Source: Bradyrhizobium sp. CCBAU 53340
GTDB taxonomy: Bacteria > Pseudomonadota > Alphaproteobacteria > Rhizobiales > Xanthobacteraceae
Length of the DNA stretch: 64,000 nt
NCBI RefSeq assembly: GCF_015291645.1
Contig: NZ_CP030055.1
Coordinates: 6,386,001-6,450,000 of the forward strand
Direction of reading: 5' to 3'
The notes beneath the pieces were generated by a model. The model searched no databases and was not told where the DNA came from. It worked only from the letters and a program-made list of their open reading frames with translations. Shown here one piece after another: positions 47,837 to 56,779 of the stretch (positions within the stretch are counted from its first letter, which is position 1; the number at the start of each line of letters is the position of its first letter). The translations under genes and the position numbers were made by a program.

Positions 47837-49144
47837 GTGTTTCACAGAACAGCAACGTCGGCGAGGGAACGCAGCTTCCTTCACGTCATCAAGCTCGTCT
47901 CGCCCTTCGTCATGGTCGTTGTGCTCCAGGCGACGATCGCGGGATTCAGCCTCGAGGTGATGTCATCGGTTCGCGCCTATGTCGCGGGCGAGGCGATGTG
48001 GTCGCGCTCGCAGAAGAACGCGGTCTATTTCCTCAACCTCTATCTGCATTCGGGCGAAGCCGGCCAGTTCGCACAGTACCAGACGGCGCTCGCGGTCCCC
48101 ATCGGCGACGAATATGCAAGATGGGCGCTCGAGCGCGATCCGGTCGACGTCGAGATCGCCCGCATCGGCTTCCTGCAAGGCGGCAATCATCCCGATGACG
48201 TTCCCGGCCTGATCTGGCTGTTCCGCTATTTCAACCAGGTCAGCTTCCTCCGCGAAGCGATCCGGGAATGGGCCGCCACCGATCCGATGCTGCTGGAGCT
48301 CAGCGTCTTCGGTGAAGTCATCCGGAGCGAGCTGAAGCATGGTCCGATTCGCGACAGCGAGCGCCAGCAATTTCTGTCGTCGCGGCTCTCGGAGCTGAAC
48401 CGGCAGTTCACGGGACATGCCGAGCGGTTCTCGACCGTGCTGGGCGAGGGCTCACGCGCCATCAAGCTGACGCTGACAAGCCTGAACGTCGCCACCGCCG
48501 CGACCCTGATCCTGCTCCTGATCTGGCACACGCGGCGGCTGGTGCTGCAGCGACAGGCGTTCGAGGATGCGCTACATGCCGAGAAAGAGCGCCTCGCCTT
48601 TCAGGCCTCGCATGACTGGCTGACCGGTATCGCCAACAGGCGCGCCTTCGAGGCGCGCCTGCAGCGCGAGCTCGATGGCGGCGGCGAAGGTGCGCTCAGT
48701 CTCATCCTGCTCGATCTCGACCAGTTCAAGAGCGTCAACGACAGCTGCGGCCATCTCGCGGGCGATCGGCTGCTGTGTCAGATCGCGCAGCTGCTGCAGC
48801 AGGATCGGCGGCCGCGCGATCTGGTCGCCCGGCTCGGCGGCGACGAATTCTGCCTGATCCTGCCGCAATGTCCGCCGTACGATGCCATCGATATCGCCGA
48901 GCGGCTGCGGCGGACGCTCGAGCTGTTCAACTTCGCCTGGGACGATCGCTGCTTTGCGGTGACCGCCAGCATCGGCGTTACCTGCATCACCGACCGCGAC
49001 ACCACGCTCGAGGAGGCGATGCGTCGGGCCGATGCGGCCTGCTATCACGCCAAGGAGAAGGGACGTAACCGGGTTCAGGTCGACAACGGGAAAGCGGACG
49101 TCGTCCTCGTCGCCGCGAGACCGCGCGAGGCCGCCCGCGCATGA
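47837..49144 (+). CDS. GGDEF-domain diguanylate cyclase with periplasmic sensor
   Basis: About 435 residues from a GTG start at 47837, which has GGGGA six bases upstream; a longer ATG frame begins at 47687. TM1 near residues 20-42, a periplasmic domain of about 170 residues, TM2 near 212-230, a helix, then a GGDEF domain (DWLTGIANRRAFEARL, LDLDQFKSVNDSCGHLAGDRLL, ARLGGDEFCLIL). The active-site GGDEF is intact, so it should make cyclic-di-GMP. No RxxD inhibition site is visible at the usual place: the residues before GGDEF are RDLVARL. Ligand unknown. Confidence 0.9.
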   Translation: MFHRTATSARERSFLHVIKLVSPFVMVVVLQATIAGFSLEVMSSVRAYVAGEAMWSRSQKNAVYFLNLYLHSGEAGQFAQYQTALAVPIGDEYARWALERDPVDVEIARIGFLQGGNHPDDVPGLIWLFRYFNQVSFLREAIREWAATDPMLLELSVFGEVIRSELKHGPIRDSERQQFLSSRLSELNRQFTGHAERFSTVLGEGSRAIKLTLTSLNVATAATLILLLIWHTRRLVLQRQAFEDALHAEKERLAFQASHDWLTGIANRRAFEARLQRELDGGGEGALSLILLDLDQFKSVNDSCGHLAGDRLLCQIAQLLQQDRRPRDLVARLGGDEFCLILPQCPPYDAIDIAERLRRTLELFNFAWDDRCFAVTASIGVTCITDRDTTLEEAMRRADAACYHAKEKGRNRVQVDNGKADVVLVAARPREAARA

Positions 49145-49159
49145 GGGCGACCATCGCGT

Positions 49160-49780
49160 TTATCGTGCCGGCAGGATTCCGAGCCCGACGAGATGCGCGT
49201 CCAGGAACTGCGTCACCTGCTGGCGCAGCATCTGCGGCGGCACGGCGACCATACGTTCTTCAAGGCCGAGCGAGATGATTCCATGCACCGCGGAAAACAG
49301 CGTGCGTGACAGCAGCGCGATCTTCACGTCATCGGCATCCGGCAACACCCGCACCAGCGGCGGATGCATCAGCGCGAAGGCATCCATCACCATCTGAAGG
49401 ATATCGTCGGGGTAAGGACGGTCGTCCTCCATTCGATGCTCGAACAGCGAGCGCAGCAAATTGGCGTGCTCGGCGAAGAAGTCGAGATAGGTCTCGGCCA
49501 GCCCATAGAGCTGGCGGACCGGATCCTCATCCGGAACCCCGCGCAGCCGCGCCGTCAGCGCCTGAACCGTCTCCCTGTTGACGGTCAGGATCACCCCGTC
49601 GAAGTCGCCGAATTCGTTATAGACGCTGCCGACCGAGCAGCCGGCAGCCTCGGAAACGTCCCGAACCTTCAACGATCTCAAGCCCTTAGTCGCGATAATG
49701 CGACGGGCGATCTCCAGGATCTGGAGCCGGCGCCGATTTTTTTTCTGATCCCGCACCGATTCTTCTTGAACATTGTTCAT
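49160..49780 (-). CDS. TetR-family transcriptional regulator
   Basis: About 206 residues. The HTH is clear: LEIARRIIATKGLRSLKVRDVSEAAGCSVGSVYNEFGDFDGVI (about residues 20-60). The C-terminal domain is helical. Start choices at 49780, 49795 or GTG 49756 are all possible; the first lies inside operator 1. Palindromic operators lie at its promoter (see separate entry), so it is probably autoregulated and controls the divergent small gene and perhaps aas. Effector unknown. Confidence 0.88.
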   Translation of the reverse strand: MNNVQEESVRDQKKNRRRLQILEIARRIIATKGLRSLKVRDVSEAAGCSVGSVYNEFGDFDGVILTVNRETVQALTARLRGVPDEDPVRQLYGLAETYLDFFAEHANLLRSLFEHRMEDDRPYPDDILQMVMDAFALMHPPLVRVLPDADDVKIALLSRTLFSAVHGIISLGLEERMVAVPPQMLRQQVTQFLDAHLVGLGILPAR

Positions 49781-49809
49781 TTTCAAGCTACTCATGTGAA
49801 CATTGTTCA
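49767..49809. promoter_or_regulatory. Twin palindromic operators, TGAACATTGTTCA twice
   Basis: The 13-base palindrome TGAACATTGTTCA occurs at 49767-49779 and again, identically, at 49797-49809. Centres are 30 bp apart, about three helical turns, so two repressor dimers could sit on the same face. They are at the 5' end of the TetR gene and upstream of the divergent small gene (start 49832). Autoregulation by the TetR protein is inferred from position. Confidence 0.75.
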
Positions 49810-49831
49810 AATTAACCTGGAGACCCGCAAA

Positions 49832-50098
49832 ATGCAAACCCTCGCTGTTGATATCGCCTCCACCTTCGTCGACGACGCCGTAGCCCTCGTCACCGGATTC
49901 GGCCGCGCCCTGCTGCGGTTCGCCATGGCCCCGATCGATCGCATCGCGAATGCCTGCGACATTGCCGGCGTACTGGCTGAACGCCGTGCGACCTTCCGGA
50001 TGTGGCGGGCCAGCCGCGCTCGTGCTCGCTTCGAGAGCCGCCGCTTCGGCCTGCTCGGCCGTTTCAATCCGTTTCGCCATCTTGCTGACCTCACTTGA
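49832..50098 (+). CDS. Small unknown protein under the TetR operator
   Basis: 88 residues: MQTLAVDIASTFVDDAVALVTG then FGRALLRFAMAPIDRIANAC and an arginine-rich C-terminal half ending FGLLGRFNPFRHLADLT. The N-terminal 35 residues form an amphipathic or weakly hydrophobic helix. GGAG nine bases upstream supports the start. It begins 22 bp after the second operator, divergent from the TetR gene, and lies upstream of the lysophospholipid acyltransferase gene. No family recognised. Membrane association is possible. Confidence 0.6.
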   Translation: MQTLAVDIASTFVDDAVALVTGFGRALLRFAMAPIDRIANACDIAGVLAERRATFRMWRASRARARFESRRFGLLGRFNPFRHLADLT

Positions 50099-50114
50099 GC
50101 GGAGGTTTGCGCGC

Positions 50115-50309
50115 ATGCGAGTCCGTTCGAATGCGAGGGCTCGATGCAACAAAGGACTTACTATGTCCGGACATTCGCGGCCGATTCGCCCGATATCGAC
50201 GATGCGGTTCAACGTTTCCTATCCGTTGGCGCGATACGGCGATCAGCGCGGCATTTCCGCCCACCTGCGCCCGCGACCGGATATTTGCGAACCTAACGGG
50301 ACCACTTGA
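50115..50309 (+). CDS. Possible small arginine-rich protein
   Basis: 64 codons starting at an ATG with GGAGG nine bases upstream, or 48 codons from ATG at 50163 with AAAGGA six bases upstream. The text is rich in Arg and Pro and shows no motif. Two good ribosome-binding sites in frame are the only support; it follows the small gene by 16 bp. Could be chance. Confidence 0.25.
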   Translation: MRVRSNARARCNKGLTMSGHSRPIRPISTMRFNVSYPLARYGDQRGISAHLRPRPDICEPNGTT

Positions 50310-50454
50310 AGACCAACAGGATCGGAGGAACCGGGGGACCCGGCAGGCTGACGACCAAAGTCGCCCTGCAATCGCTCCTCCCACCCTCTTCCGGTCGTGA
50401 CGTTCGACCAGCAACGTAATTTCCTCAGGCTGCCTCTCCAAATCAGGACTAGTC
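50310..50454. other. Short leader of the acyltransferase gene
   Basis: With the doubtful frame above, 356 bp (50099-50454) separate the small gene from aas. No third copy of TGAACATTGTTCA and no clear terminator was seen here, so co-transcription with the small gene from the TetR-controlled promoter is possible but unproved. Confidence 0.4.
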
Positions 50455-53400
50455 ATGATCAGGGATTTGATGTCGTCACGCCGTTTCGCCCCGCTGTTCT
50501 GGGCGCAATTCTTCTCGGCGCTCAACGACAACGTGCTCAAGAACGCGCTCGTCATCATCCTGCTTTACAGCGCAGCGACAGGCCACGGTGATGCGCTTGT
50601 GACGGTGGCAGGCGCCGTCTTCATCTTCCCCTATTTCATCCTGTCCGGGCTCGGCGGCCAGCTCGCCGACAAATATGTCAAATCGGTCGTCGCACGACGA
50701 TTGAAATTCGCCGAGATCTTCGCGGCAGGCTTTGCCGCCGCCGGCTTCTTCATGCACTCGGTGCCGCTGCTGTTCACATCGCTCGCACTGTTCGGCATCA
50801 TCGCCGCGCTGTTCGGCCCCGTGAAATATTCCATGCTGCCGGACCAGCTCGAGCTCGGCGAGCTCGCGACCGGCAATGCGCTGGTCGAAGGCGCGACCTT
50901 CATGGCGATCCTGCTCGGCACCGTCGCCGGCGGTCAGTTCGTGGCCGGCTCCGCTCATATGGCCTGGGTCGCATCGGCCGTGGTTGTGCTGGCTCTGCTG
51001 TCCTGGGCCTTCGCCTCCCGCATTCCGCAGACGACGCCCTCGGCGCCCGATCTGCCCGTCGATGCCAATCCCTGGACCTCGACGCTGAGCCTGCTCAAGA
51101 CGCTGCATGCTGACCATCGGCTGTGGGACGGCACCGTCATCGTCTCCTGGTTCTGGCTGGTCGGCGCCATCGTGCTGTCGCTGCTGCCGGCGCTGGTCAA
51201 GGACGTGGTCGGTGGCACCGAAGGCGTGGTGACGCTGTGCCTTGCGACCTTCGCGATCGGCATTGCCATCGGCTCGCTGTTCGCGGCCAGCCTGAGCCAT
51301 GTTCGGCCGAACCTCGCCTTGGTGCCGATCGGCGCCATCATCATGGGCTGTGCCGGCCTTGACCTCGCCTGGGCCATCGCTGTGACCACCAAGGGCCAGG
51401 ACATCGCAGCGGTCGACTTCGCGACCTCGTTCGCGGGCTTGCGCATGCTGGCCGACTTCGTCGCCTTCGCGTTCGGCGGCGGCCTGTTCGTCGTTCCTTC
51501 CTTCGCTGCCGTGCAGGCCTGGTCGGTCCCGAACGAGCGCGCCCGCATCATCGCCGCCGGCAACGTGTTGCAGGCCGCCTTCATGGTGGTGGGCTCGCTG
51601 TTCGTCGCGTTGCTGCAGGCGGGCGGATTGCATGTCGGCTGGATATTCTTCGGCCTCGGCATCGCCAGCTTTGGCGCGGTGTGGTTCGTGCTGACCAAAT
51701 GGGGCAAGGAAGGCGTCCGCGATTTCGGCGGCCTCTTGTTCCGCGCGCTGTTCCGCACCGAAATACGCGGCCTGGAAAACCTGCCGCCTCCCGGCACGCG
51801 GATGCTGATCGCCCCCAATCATGTCAGCCTGATCGACGGCCCTCTGCTGCACGCCGTGCTGCCGATCGACGCGAGCTTCGCGGTCGATACTGGCATCTCG
51901 AAGGCCTGGTGGGCCAAGCCGTTCCTGCGCGTGGTCAAGCACTACACCATGGACCCGACCAAGCCGCTGGCCGCGCGCGACCTGATCAAGCTCGTCGCCG
52001 CCGGCGAGCCGGTCGTGATCTTCCCGGAGGGACGCATCACTGTCTCCGGCTCGCTGATGAAGGTCTATGACGGCACCGCGATGATCGCCGACAAGGCCGA
52101 CGCCGTGGTCGTGCCGGTTCGCATCGAGGGCGCGCAACGCTCGCACCTCAGCTACCTCAACTCCAGCCAGATCAAGCGCTCGTGGTTCCCCCGGGTGACG
52201 GTGACGATCCTGCCGCCGGTCAAGCTGCCGGTCGATGAGCAACTGAAGGGCAAGGCGCGCCGCAACGCTGCCGGCGCAGCACTTCAGGACGTGATGATCG
52301 ACGCCCTGGTGAAGAACGCCATGCTCGATCACTCGCTGTTCGAGGCGCTCGGACATGCCTATCGCGACCGCGACACCGGCAAGGTCATCATCGAGGACGC
52401 GCTGGGCACCAAGCTGACCTATCGCAAGCTGATCCTCGGCGCGCAGGTTTTGAGCCGCAAGTTGGAGGCCGGCACCTCGGCCGGCGAGAATGTCGGCGTG
52501 CTGCTGCCGAACTCGGCGGGCGTCGCGGTCGTCTTCATGGCGCTGCAGAGCATCGGCCGCGTCCCTGCGATGCTCAACTTCTCCGCCGGTCCGGTCAACG
52601 TCCTCGCCGCCATGAAGGCGGCGCAGGTCAAGACCGTGCTGACATCGAAGGCCTTTATCGAGAAAGGCAAGCTGGACAAGCTGATGGCCGCGATCTGCGA
52701 CGAGGCCAACGTTGTCTATCTCGAGGATATCCGTGCCTCGATCGGAACAGTCGACAAGATCAAGGGCCTGCTCGCAGGCACCGCTCCGCGGGTCGCCCGC
52801 CAGGCCAACGATCCGGCCGTCGTGCTGTTCACGTCGGGCTCGGAAGGCACGCCCAAGGGCGTGGTGCTGTCCCACCGCAACATCCTCGCCAACGCGGCGC
52901 AGGCGCTGGCGCGGGTCGATGCCAACGCCAATGACAAGGTGTTCAACGTGCTGCCGGTGTTCCACTCGTTCGGGCTCACAGGCGGCATGATGATGCCTGT
53001 TCTCGCGGGCATTCCGATCTACATGTACCCCTCGCCGCTGCACTACCGCATCGTGCCCGAGCTGATCTACCAGACCGGCGCCACGATCCTGTTCGGTACC
53101 GACACGTTCCTGTCAGGCTATGCGCGCTCGGCACATGCCTACGACTTCCGCACCCTGCGCCTCGTCATCGCCGGCGCCGAGGCCGTCAAGGACCGGACGC
53201 GCCAGGTGTTCATGGAGCGCTACGGCATCCGCATTCTCGAAGGCTATGGCGTCACCGAAACGGCGCCGGTGCTGGCGATGAACACGCCGATGGCTAACCG
53301 TCCCGGCACCGTCGGCCGCCTGTCGCCGCTGATGGAAAGCCGCCTCGACCCGGTGCCCGGTATCGACGAGGGCGGACGCCTGTCGGTGCGCGGACCAAAC

Positions 53401-53859
53401 GTGATGCTCGGATATCTCAGGGCTGAAAACCCGGGCGTGCTCGAAGTGCTCCCCGAGGGCTGGCACGACACTGGCGACATCGTCGCGATCGATGCGGCCG
53501 GCTTCATCACCATCAAGGGCCGCGCCAAGCGCTTTGCCAAGATCGCGGGCGAAATGGTCTCGCTGTCAGCGGTCGAGAGCCTCGCGACCACGCTGTGGCC
53601 GCAGGCTGCCTCAGTCGCCGTGTCGATCCCCGACCAGCGCAAGGGCGAACGCATCGTGCTGCTGACGACGGAGAAGAATGCCGAGCGCAGCGCAATGCAG
53701 GCCCAGGCCAAGGCGATCGGCGCCTCCGAGCTGACAGTGCCCGCGACGATCATGATCGTCGACAAGGTGCCGCTGCTCGGCACCGGCAAAACCGACTATG
53801 TCACGGCAACGACGATGGCTCGCGAGCAAGCGTCCTCGCCGGAGCGCGAGGTTGCGTAG
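50455..53859 (+). CDS. aas: Fused lysophospholipid transporter/acyltransferase/acyl-ACP synthetase
   Basis: 1134 residues in three parts. Residues 1-about 415 are an MFS transporter of LplT type (LFWAQFFSALNDNVLKNALV). About 430-630 is a PlsC acyltransferase with NHVSLIDGP (HX4D) and FPEGRIT. About 650-1125 is an AMP-binding synthetase with LFTSGSEGTPKGVVLSH, GYGVTETAPV and GWHDTGDIV. In E. coli LplT and Aas are separate proteins that flip lysophosphatidylethanolamine inward and reacylate it; here they are joined, an arrangement seen in other proteobacteria. It is likely governed by the TetR locus upstream. Confidence 0.95.
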   Translation: MIRDLMSSRRFAPLFWAQFFSALNDNVLKNALVIILLYSAATGHGDALVTVAGAVFIFPYFILSGLGGQLADKYVKSVVARRLKFAEIFAAGFAAAGFFMHSVPLLFTSLALFGIIAALFGPVKYSMLPDQLELGELATGNALVEGATFMAILLGTVAGGQFVAGSAHMAWVASAVVVLALLSWAFASRIPQTTPSAPDLPVDANPWTSTLSLLKTLHADHRLWDGTVIVSWFWLVGAIVLSLLPALVKDVVGGTEGVVTLCLATFAIGIAIGSLFAASLSHVRPNLALVPIGAIIMGCAGLDLAWAIAVTTKGQDIAAVDFATSFAGLRMLADFVAFAFGGGLFVVPSFAAVQAWSVPNERARIIAAGNVLQAAFMVVGSLFVALLQAGGLHVGWIFFGLGIASFGAVWFVLTKWGKEGVRDFGGLLFRALFRTEIRGLENLPPPGTRMLIAPNHVSLIDGPLLHAVLPIDASFAVDTGISKAWWAKPFLRVVKHYTMDPTKPLAARDLIKLVAAGEPVVIFPEGRITVSGSLMKVYDGTAMIADKADAVVVPVRIEGAQRSHLSYLNSSQIKRSWFPRVTVTILPPVKLPVDEQLKGKARRNAAGAALQDVMIDALVKNAMLDHSLFEALGHAYRDRDTGKVIIEDALGTKLTYRKLILGAQVLSRKLEAGTSAGENVGVLLPNSAGVAVVFMALQSIGRVPAMLNFSAGPVNVLAAMKAAQVKTVLTSKAFIEKGKLDKLMAAICDEANVVYLEDIRASIGTVDKIKGLLAGTAPRVARQANDPAVVLFTSGSEGTPKGVVLSHRNILANAAQALARVDANANDKVFNVLPVFHSFGLTGGMMMPVLAGIPIYMYPSPLHYRIVPELIYQTGATILFGTDTFLSGYARSAHAYDFRTLRLVIAGAEAVKDRTRQVFMERYGIRILEGYGVTETAPVLAMNTPMANRPGTVGRLSPLMESRLDPVPGIDEGGRLSVRGPNVMLGYLRAENPGVLEVLPEGWHDTGDIVAIDAAGFITIKGRAKRFAKIAGEMVSLSAVESLATTLWPQAASVAVSIPDQRKGERIVLLTTEKNAERSAMQAQAKAIGASELTVPATIMIVDKVPLLGTGKTDYVTATTMAREQASSPEREVA

Positions 53860-53864
53860 CAGGG

Positions 53865-54554
53865 ATGCACGAGGCGCCTGACATGCGCAGCGCGCGGTGT
53901 GCTGGAGTGGTTCTGCTTCATGGCATCGCGCGCGGCTCCTCATCGCTGATGAGGCTCGAGCGGTCACTCCAGACAGCCGGATTCGCAACGCTCAACCTCG
54001 ACTATGCGAGCCGCAGCAAGCCGATCGCAGCGCTGGTCGACGATATCCACCCGGCGATCGCCCGCTTTGCCGAACGCGAGGCTCCGCTCCACTTCGTCGC
54101 GCACTCGATGGGCGGTCTCGTGACGCGCGCCTATCTCGCGAAATACCGGCCGGGCCGCCTTGGCGGCGTGGTGATGCTGGGCACGCCGAACGGCGGCAGC
54201 GAGGTTGCCGATCTCCTGAGCGGGTCTCGGCTCTACCGCGCCTTCTACGGCCCGGCCGGGCTCGAGCTTACGACAGCGAGGCGACCGAACGCCCTGCCCG
54301 ATGTGGACTACCCTGTCGGGGTGATTGCAGGAAACCGCTTCATCGATCCCGTCGCCGGCCTCTTCGTTCTACCGAAGCCGAATGATGGCCGGGTCTCAGT
54401 CCAGAGCGCGATGTTGGCGGGCATGGCCGACCATGTCGTCGTGAAGGCGTCCCATACGGGACTGCCGCGCAACAGCGTCGCGATCGAGCGGACGATCGCT
54501 TTCCTGCGCGAAGGCTGCTTTAGGGCGTGCAATCATGAATCGAGGCGGCTCTGA
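53865..54554 (+). CDS. Alpha/beta hydrolase, lipase-like
   Basis: 229 residues. The fold is shown by VVLLHGIARGSSSLMRLE (oxyanion His-Gly), HFVAHSMGGLVTRAYLA with nucleophile Ser in HSMGG, VVMLGTPNGGSEVADLL typical of class-2/PGAP1-like lipases, and a late His in VKASHTGLPRN. It starts five bases after the aas stop, so the two are likely co-transcribed. A phospholipase or lysophospholipase activity working with Aas in membrane lipid repair is inferred from that. ATG at 53883 is an alternative. Confidence 0.85.
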   Translation: MHEAPDMRSARCAGVVLLHGIARGSSSLMRLERSLQTAGFATLNLDYASRSKPIAALVDDIHPAIARFAEREAPLHFVAHSMGGLVTRAYLAKYRPGRLGGVVMLGTPNGGSEVADLLSGSRLYRAFYGPAGLELTTARRPNALPDVDYPVGVIAGNRFIDPVAGLFVLPKPNDGRVSVQSAMLAGMADHVVVKASHTGLPRNSVAIERTIAFLREGCFRACNHESRRL

Positions 54555-54569
54555 TCACGCGTTTTCGAT

Positions 54570-54700
54570 GTGATGTCCGCTATGTTCCTGACAGCAACGA
54601 AAAAGCGGACATTGCCGTTGGGCCGAGATGGGCCACAAGCGGAACTCGCTTTTTCGATCACGTGGTCTGCGCGGCCGGCCAGCGTTAGCGTGGTGGCCAA
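54570..54700. repeat. Possible dispersed-repeat relic
   Basis: The text ATGTCCGCTATGTTCCTGACAGCAACGAAAAAGCGGACATTGCC, with GTCCGCT and AGCGGAC near-inverted arms, resembles the scattered GTCCGCT...AGCGGACAT elements I recall from Bradyrhizobium intergenic DNA, often mis-annotated as small proteins. Identification is from memory and weak. Confidence 0.35.
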
Positions 54701-54722
54701 GGTCGCTCTCCAAAGATGGGGA

Positions 54723-55475
54723 TCAGCAGCGGGTGAGATAACGGCAGACCACTTCACGAACGAAGCGCAGGCGTCGATTGGCATAGGCGCGGCCGCCAAA
54801 GAGCCGGAAATCGACAAAACTGACCCGCGCCACGACGCCTTCGGTGATTGACATCGAATAGTTGCACTGAAAGACCGGGTTTAGCGGCGGGCCGGGACAG
54901 CGCGCTGAGAAAAACTCGTCGTCGGATCCACCGGCATAGTAGGAAAAGCTGGAGACGCCCCGGTAATGCGCCAATCCTTCAAAGCTGTCGTCTTGGCGAT
55001 GCGGCGCGGACCGTGTCACGTCGGCACGCATAGCATCCGCATAGGCTGAAGTCGGAACGCTGCTGGGGCCGATCTGGACCGTCGTCTCTTCGGCGCGCAT
55101 GCGATGACGGGCCGTGGTGGAGTCGATACCATCTCGCCGCGCTCGCTCCGCCACTGCGACTGTCCAGGCTTCACCTGTGCCGTCAACGAACATCAGCCAG
55201 ACATCTTTCGAGCTGAGTTGCGAGGGCAAAGGTCCCTGGCCAGGTAGAAAACCACTGACGTAGTAAATGTAGGCTCGCGGCACCACGAGTTCGGGAAAAT
55301 TCGCCTTCCCGATAACCTCGTGCACCAGACTGATCCGGATCGGAGTCATGTCGAGCGAGGAGAAGTGGAGATAGTCCGCGCGGGCGGAGCAGCTCCAGAT
55401 GCCAGTTGGCACCGCCCACGCGACCATCGCAATAAGCGCCAGGTCTATGCGACGGCGCACCCGCGTCATGGACAT
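54723..55475 (-). CDS. Secreted hypothetical protein
   Basis: 250 residues with a signal peptide: basic RVRRRIDLALIAMVAWAVPTGIWSCSARA. The mature part is mixed alpha and beta with four Cys near the C-terminus (SARCPGPPLNPVFQCNYS and VVCRYLTRC) that could form disulphides. No family recognised. Three ATG codons lie at or near the start. It is convergent with the lipase-like gene. Probably periplasmic. Confidence 0.7.
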   Translation of the reverse strand: MSMTRVRRRIDLALIAMVAWAVPTGIWSCSARADYLHFSSLDMTPIRISLVHEVIGKANFPELVVPRAYIYYVSGFLPGQGPLPSQLSSKDVWLMFVDGTGEAWTVAVAERARRDGIDSTTARHRMRAEETTVQIGPSSVPTSAYADAMRADVTRSAPHRQDDSFEGLAHYRGVSSFSYYAGGSDDEFFSARCPGPPLNPVFQCNYSMSITEGVVARVSFVDFRLFGGRAYANRRLRFVREVVCRYLTRC

Positions 55476-55529
55476 ACGACTCTGTAACCTCTAGTTGAGG
55501 CTACATTGCATTGCCAACTGTTAACGAAG

Positions 55530-55640
55530 GGTATTGACCATGTCGAGAAGAGCGCCGGAACTAGTGACCGCTTCGGGTCACAACCGGTAAAGCTCAGAAC
55601 GAGCGCAAGATTTCCGCTTTGCCTCCGAAACCTGACGTAT
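55530..55640. repeat. Relic with FGGKAEI-type coding text
   Basis: On the minus strand this stretch reads ...SGFGGKAEILRSF then stop, the kind of short fragment (FGGKADI and similar) that I recall recurring throughout Bradyrhizobium intergenic regions. It lies between the secreted protein gene and tcuB. A transcript ending here is possible, but no clean terminator was seen. Confidence 0.35.
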
Positions 55641-55678
55641 GCGGGTTTACGAGTACTCGGCCAAGTCTGCCGTAACCG

Positions 55679-56779
55679 CTAAGCCGCTGTTCGCCGCTCC
55701 TGCGCATAACGCACCAGCGCCACGAAGCGGTAGATGCCGTGCACGAACTTGCCATAGGGCATGGTGATGAACAGCGCGAACACCGCGCCGAGATGCAGTG
55801 CGAGTAGCGGCCCCATGGCCGCAGTCTCACGCAGGATGAGAAGCAGCATGCCGGTGAGCCCGGTGAGGAACAGCATCGCGATGAAGCCGACATCCATGCC
55901 ATAGCTGTTCTCGTCGAGCAGCGCCCGATCGCGCCGCATCTTGGCCATGAACAGGCCGATGGGGCCGACGATGAGGCCGATGCCGCCGAGCGTGCCGAGC
56001 ACGACCGGCAGATCCCACCACGGGTACGGCGCCTCGCGGCCGAGCAGATAGTGATAGAGCGTCGCCACCGACGTCGCGGCGAAGCACAGCAGGAAGCCGT
56101 AGAACGTCAGGTGATGGAAAAGCTTGCGCCGGTCAGTCGGCTTGTCGTCCTCGTTGTAGCAGCCGACGCCGCCGCCATGGAGATAGCGCAACTCGCCCGC
56201 GTCACGGATCGCCTGAAAGATCGAGCCGCCGTCGGCGCGACCACCGATCGGCGGGCCGATGTCGCGCCAGAACGCGCGCACGCTCATGGCCAGCGCGAAG
56301 ATTGCGAAGAGGAACGCGGCACTGAACAAAGCGGCCATCGCGTTATGCGGCATCAGTCTATAGAAGGCGCCCGGCCCAGTATGCACGCCGAACAGCACGC
56401 TACGGTCGTTGAGCGCCACGAAGCCGAGAATGAAGGCCGCCATGCTGAGCGCGGCGATGATGCTGATGACAAGCCCGTTGCGCGCGAACGCACCAGACAG
56501 GGCCTGCGGCCAGGCATAGGCTGCATAGGATTCCGCGCGTGCGACCGCCAGCGTCTTCGGGACGTTGACATCGAATTCGTGCGGCGGCGAGAACTGGCAG
56601 TCGACGTAGCAGGCGCCGCAGGAATGGCAGAGATTGGCGAGATAGTTGAGGTCGCCGTCGGAGAAGGCGCGCCGCATCTCCATGGCGGGAAATACCGCAC
56701 AAAGACCCTCGCAATAACGGCAGGAATTGCAGACCGTCATCAGACGGTCGGCTTCGTCGAGAATCCTAGTTCCGTGCAT
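55679..56779 (-). CDS. tcuB: Tricarballylate utilisation protein B, Fe-S/haem membrane oxidoreductase
   Basis: 366 residues. The N-terminal CNSCRYCEGLCAVFPAMEM and LCHSCGACYVDCQFSPPHEF provide two ferredoxin-like 4Fe-4S sites; six hydrophobic segments with His residues follow, as in TcuB/CitB, which re-oxidises the FAD of TcuA and passes electrons to quinone. The gene overlaps tcuA by 14 bp. A proton symporter gene (tcuC) is not adjacent. Confidence 0.9.
   Translation of the reverse strand: MHGTRILDEADRLMTVCNSCRYCEGLCAVFPAMEMRRAFSDGDLNYLANLCHSCGACYVDCQFSPPHEFDVNVPKTLAVARAESYAAYAWPQALSGAFARNGLVISIIAALSMAAFILGFVALNDRSVLFGVHTGPGAFYRLMPHNAMAALFSAAFLFAIFALAMSVRAFWRDIGPPIGGRADGGSIFQAIRDAGELRYLHGGGVGCYNEDDKPTDRRKLFHHLTFYGFLLCFAATSVATLYHYLLGREAPYPWWDLPVVLGTLGGIGLIVGPIGLFMAKMRRDRALLDENSYGMDVGFIAMLFLTGLTGMLLLILRETAAMGPLLALHLGAVFALFITMPYGKFVHGIYRFVALVRYAQERRTAA

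Noticed and set aside
50476..53043. 855-codon open frame on the minus strand opposite aas
   Set aside because: Composition is arginine, histidine and glutamine-rich without any motif, as expected for the complement of a high-GC gene. The plus-strand product has three clear domains.
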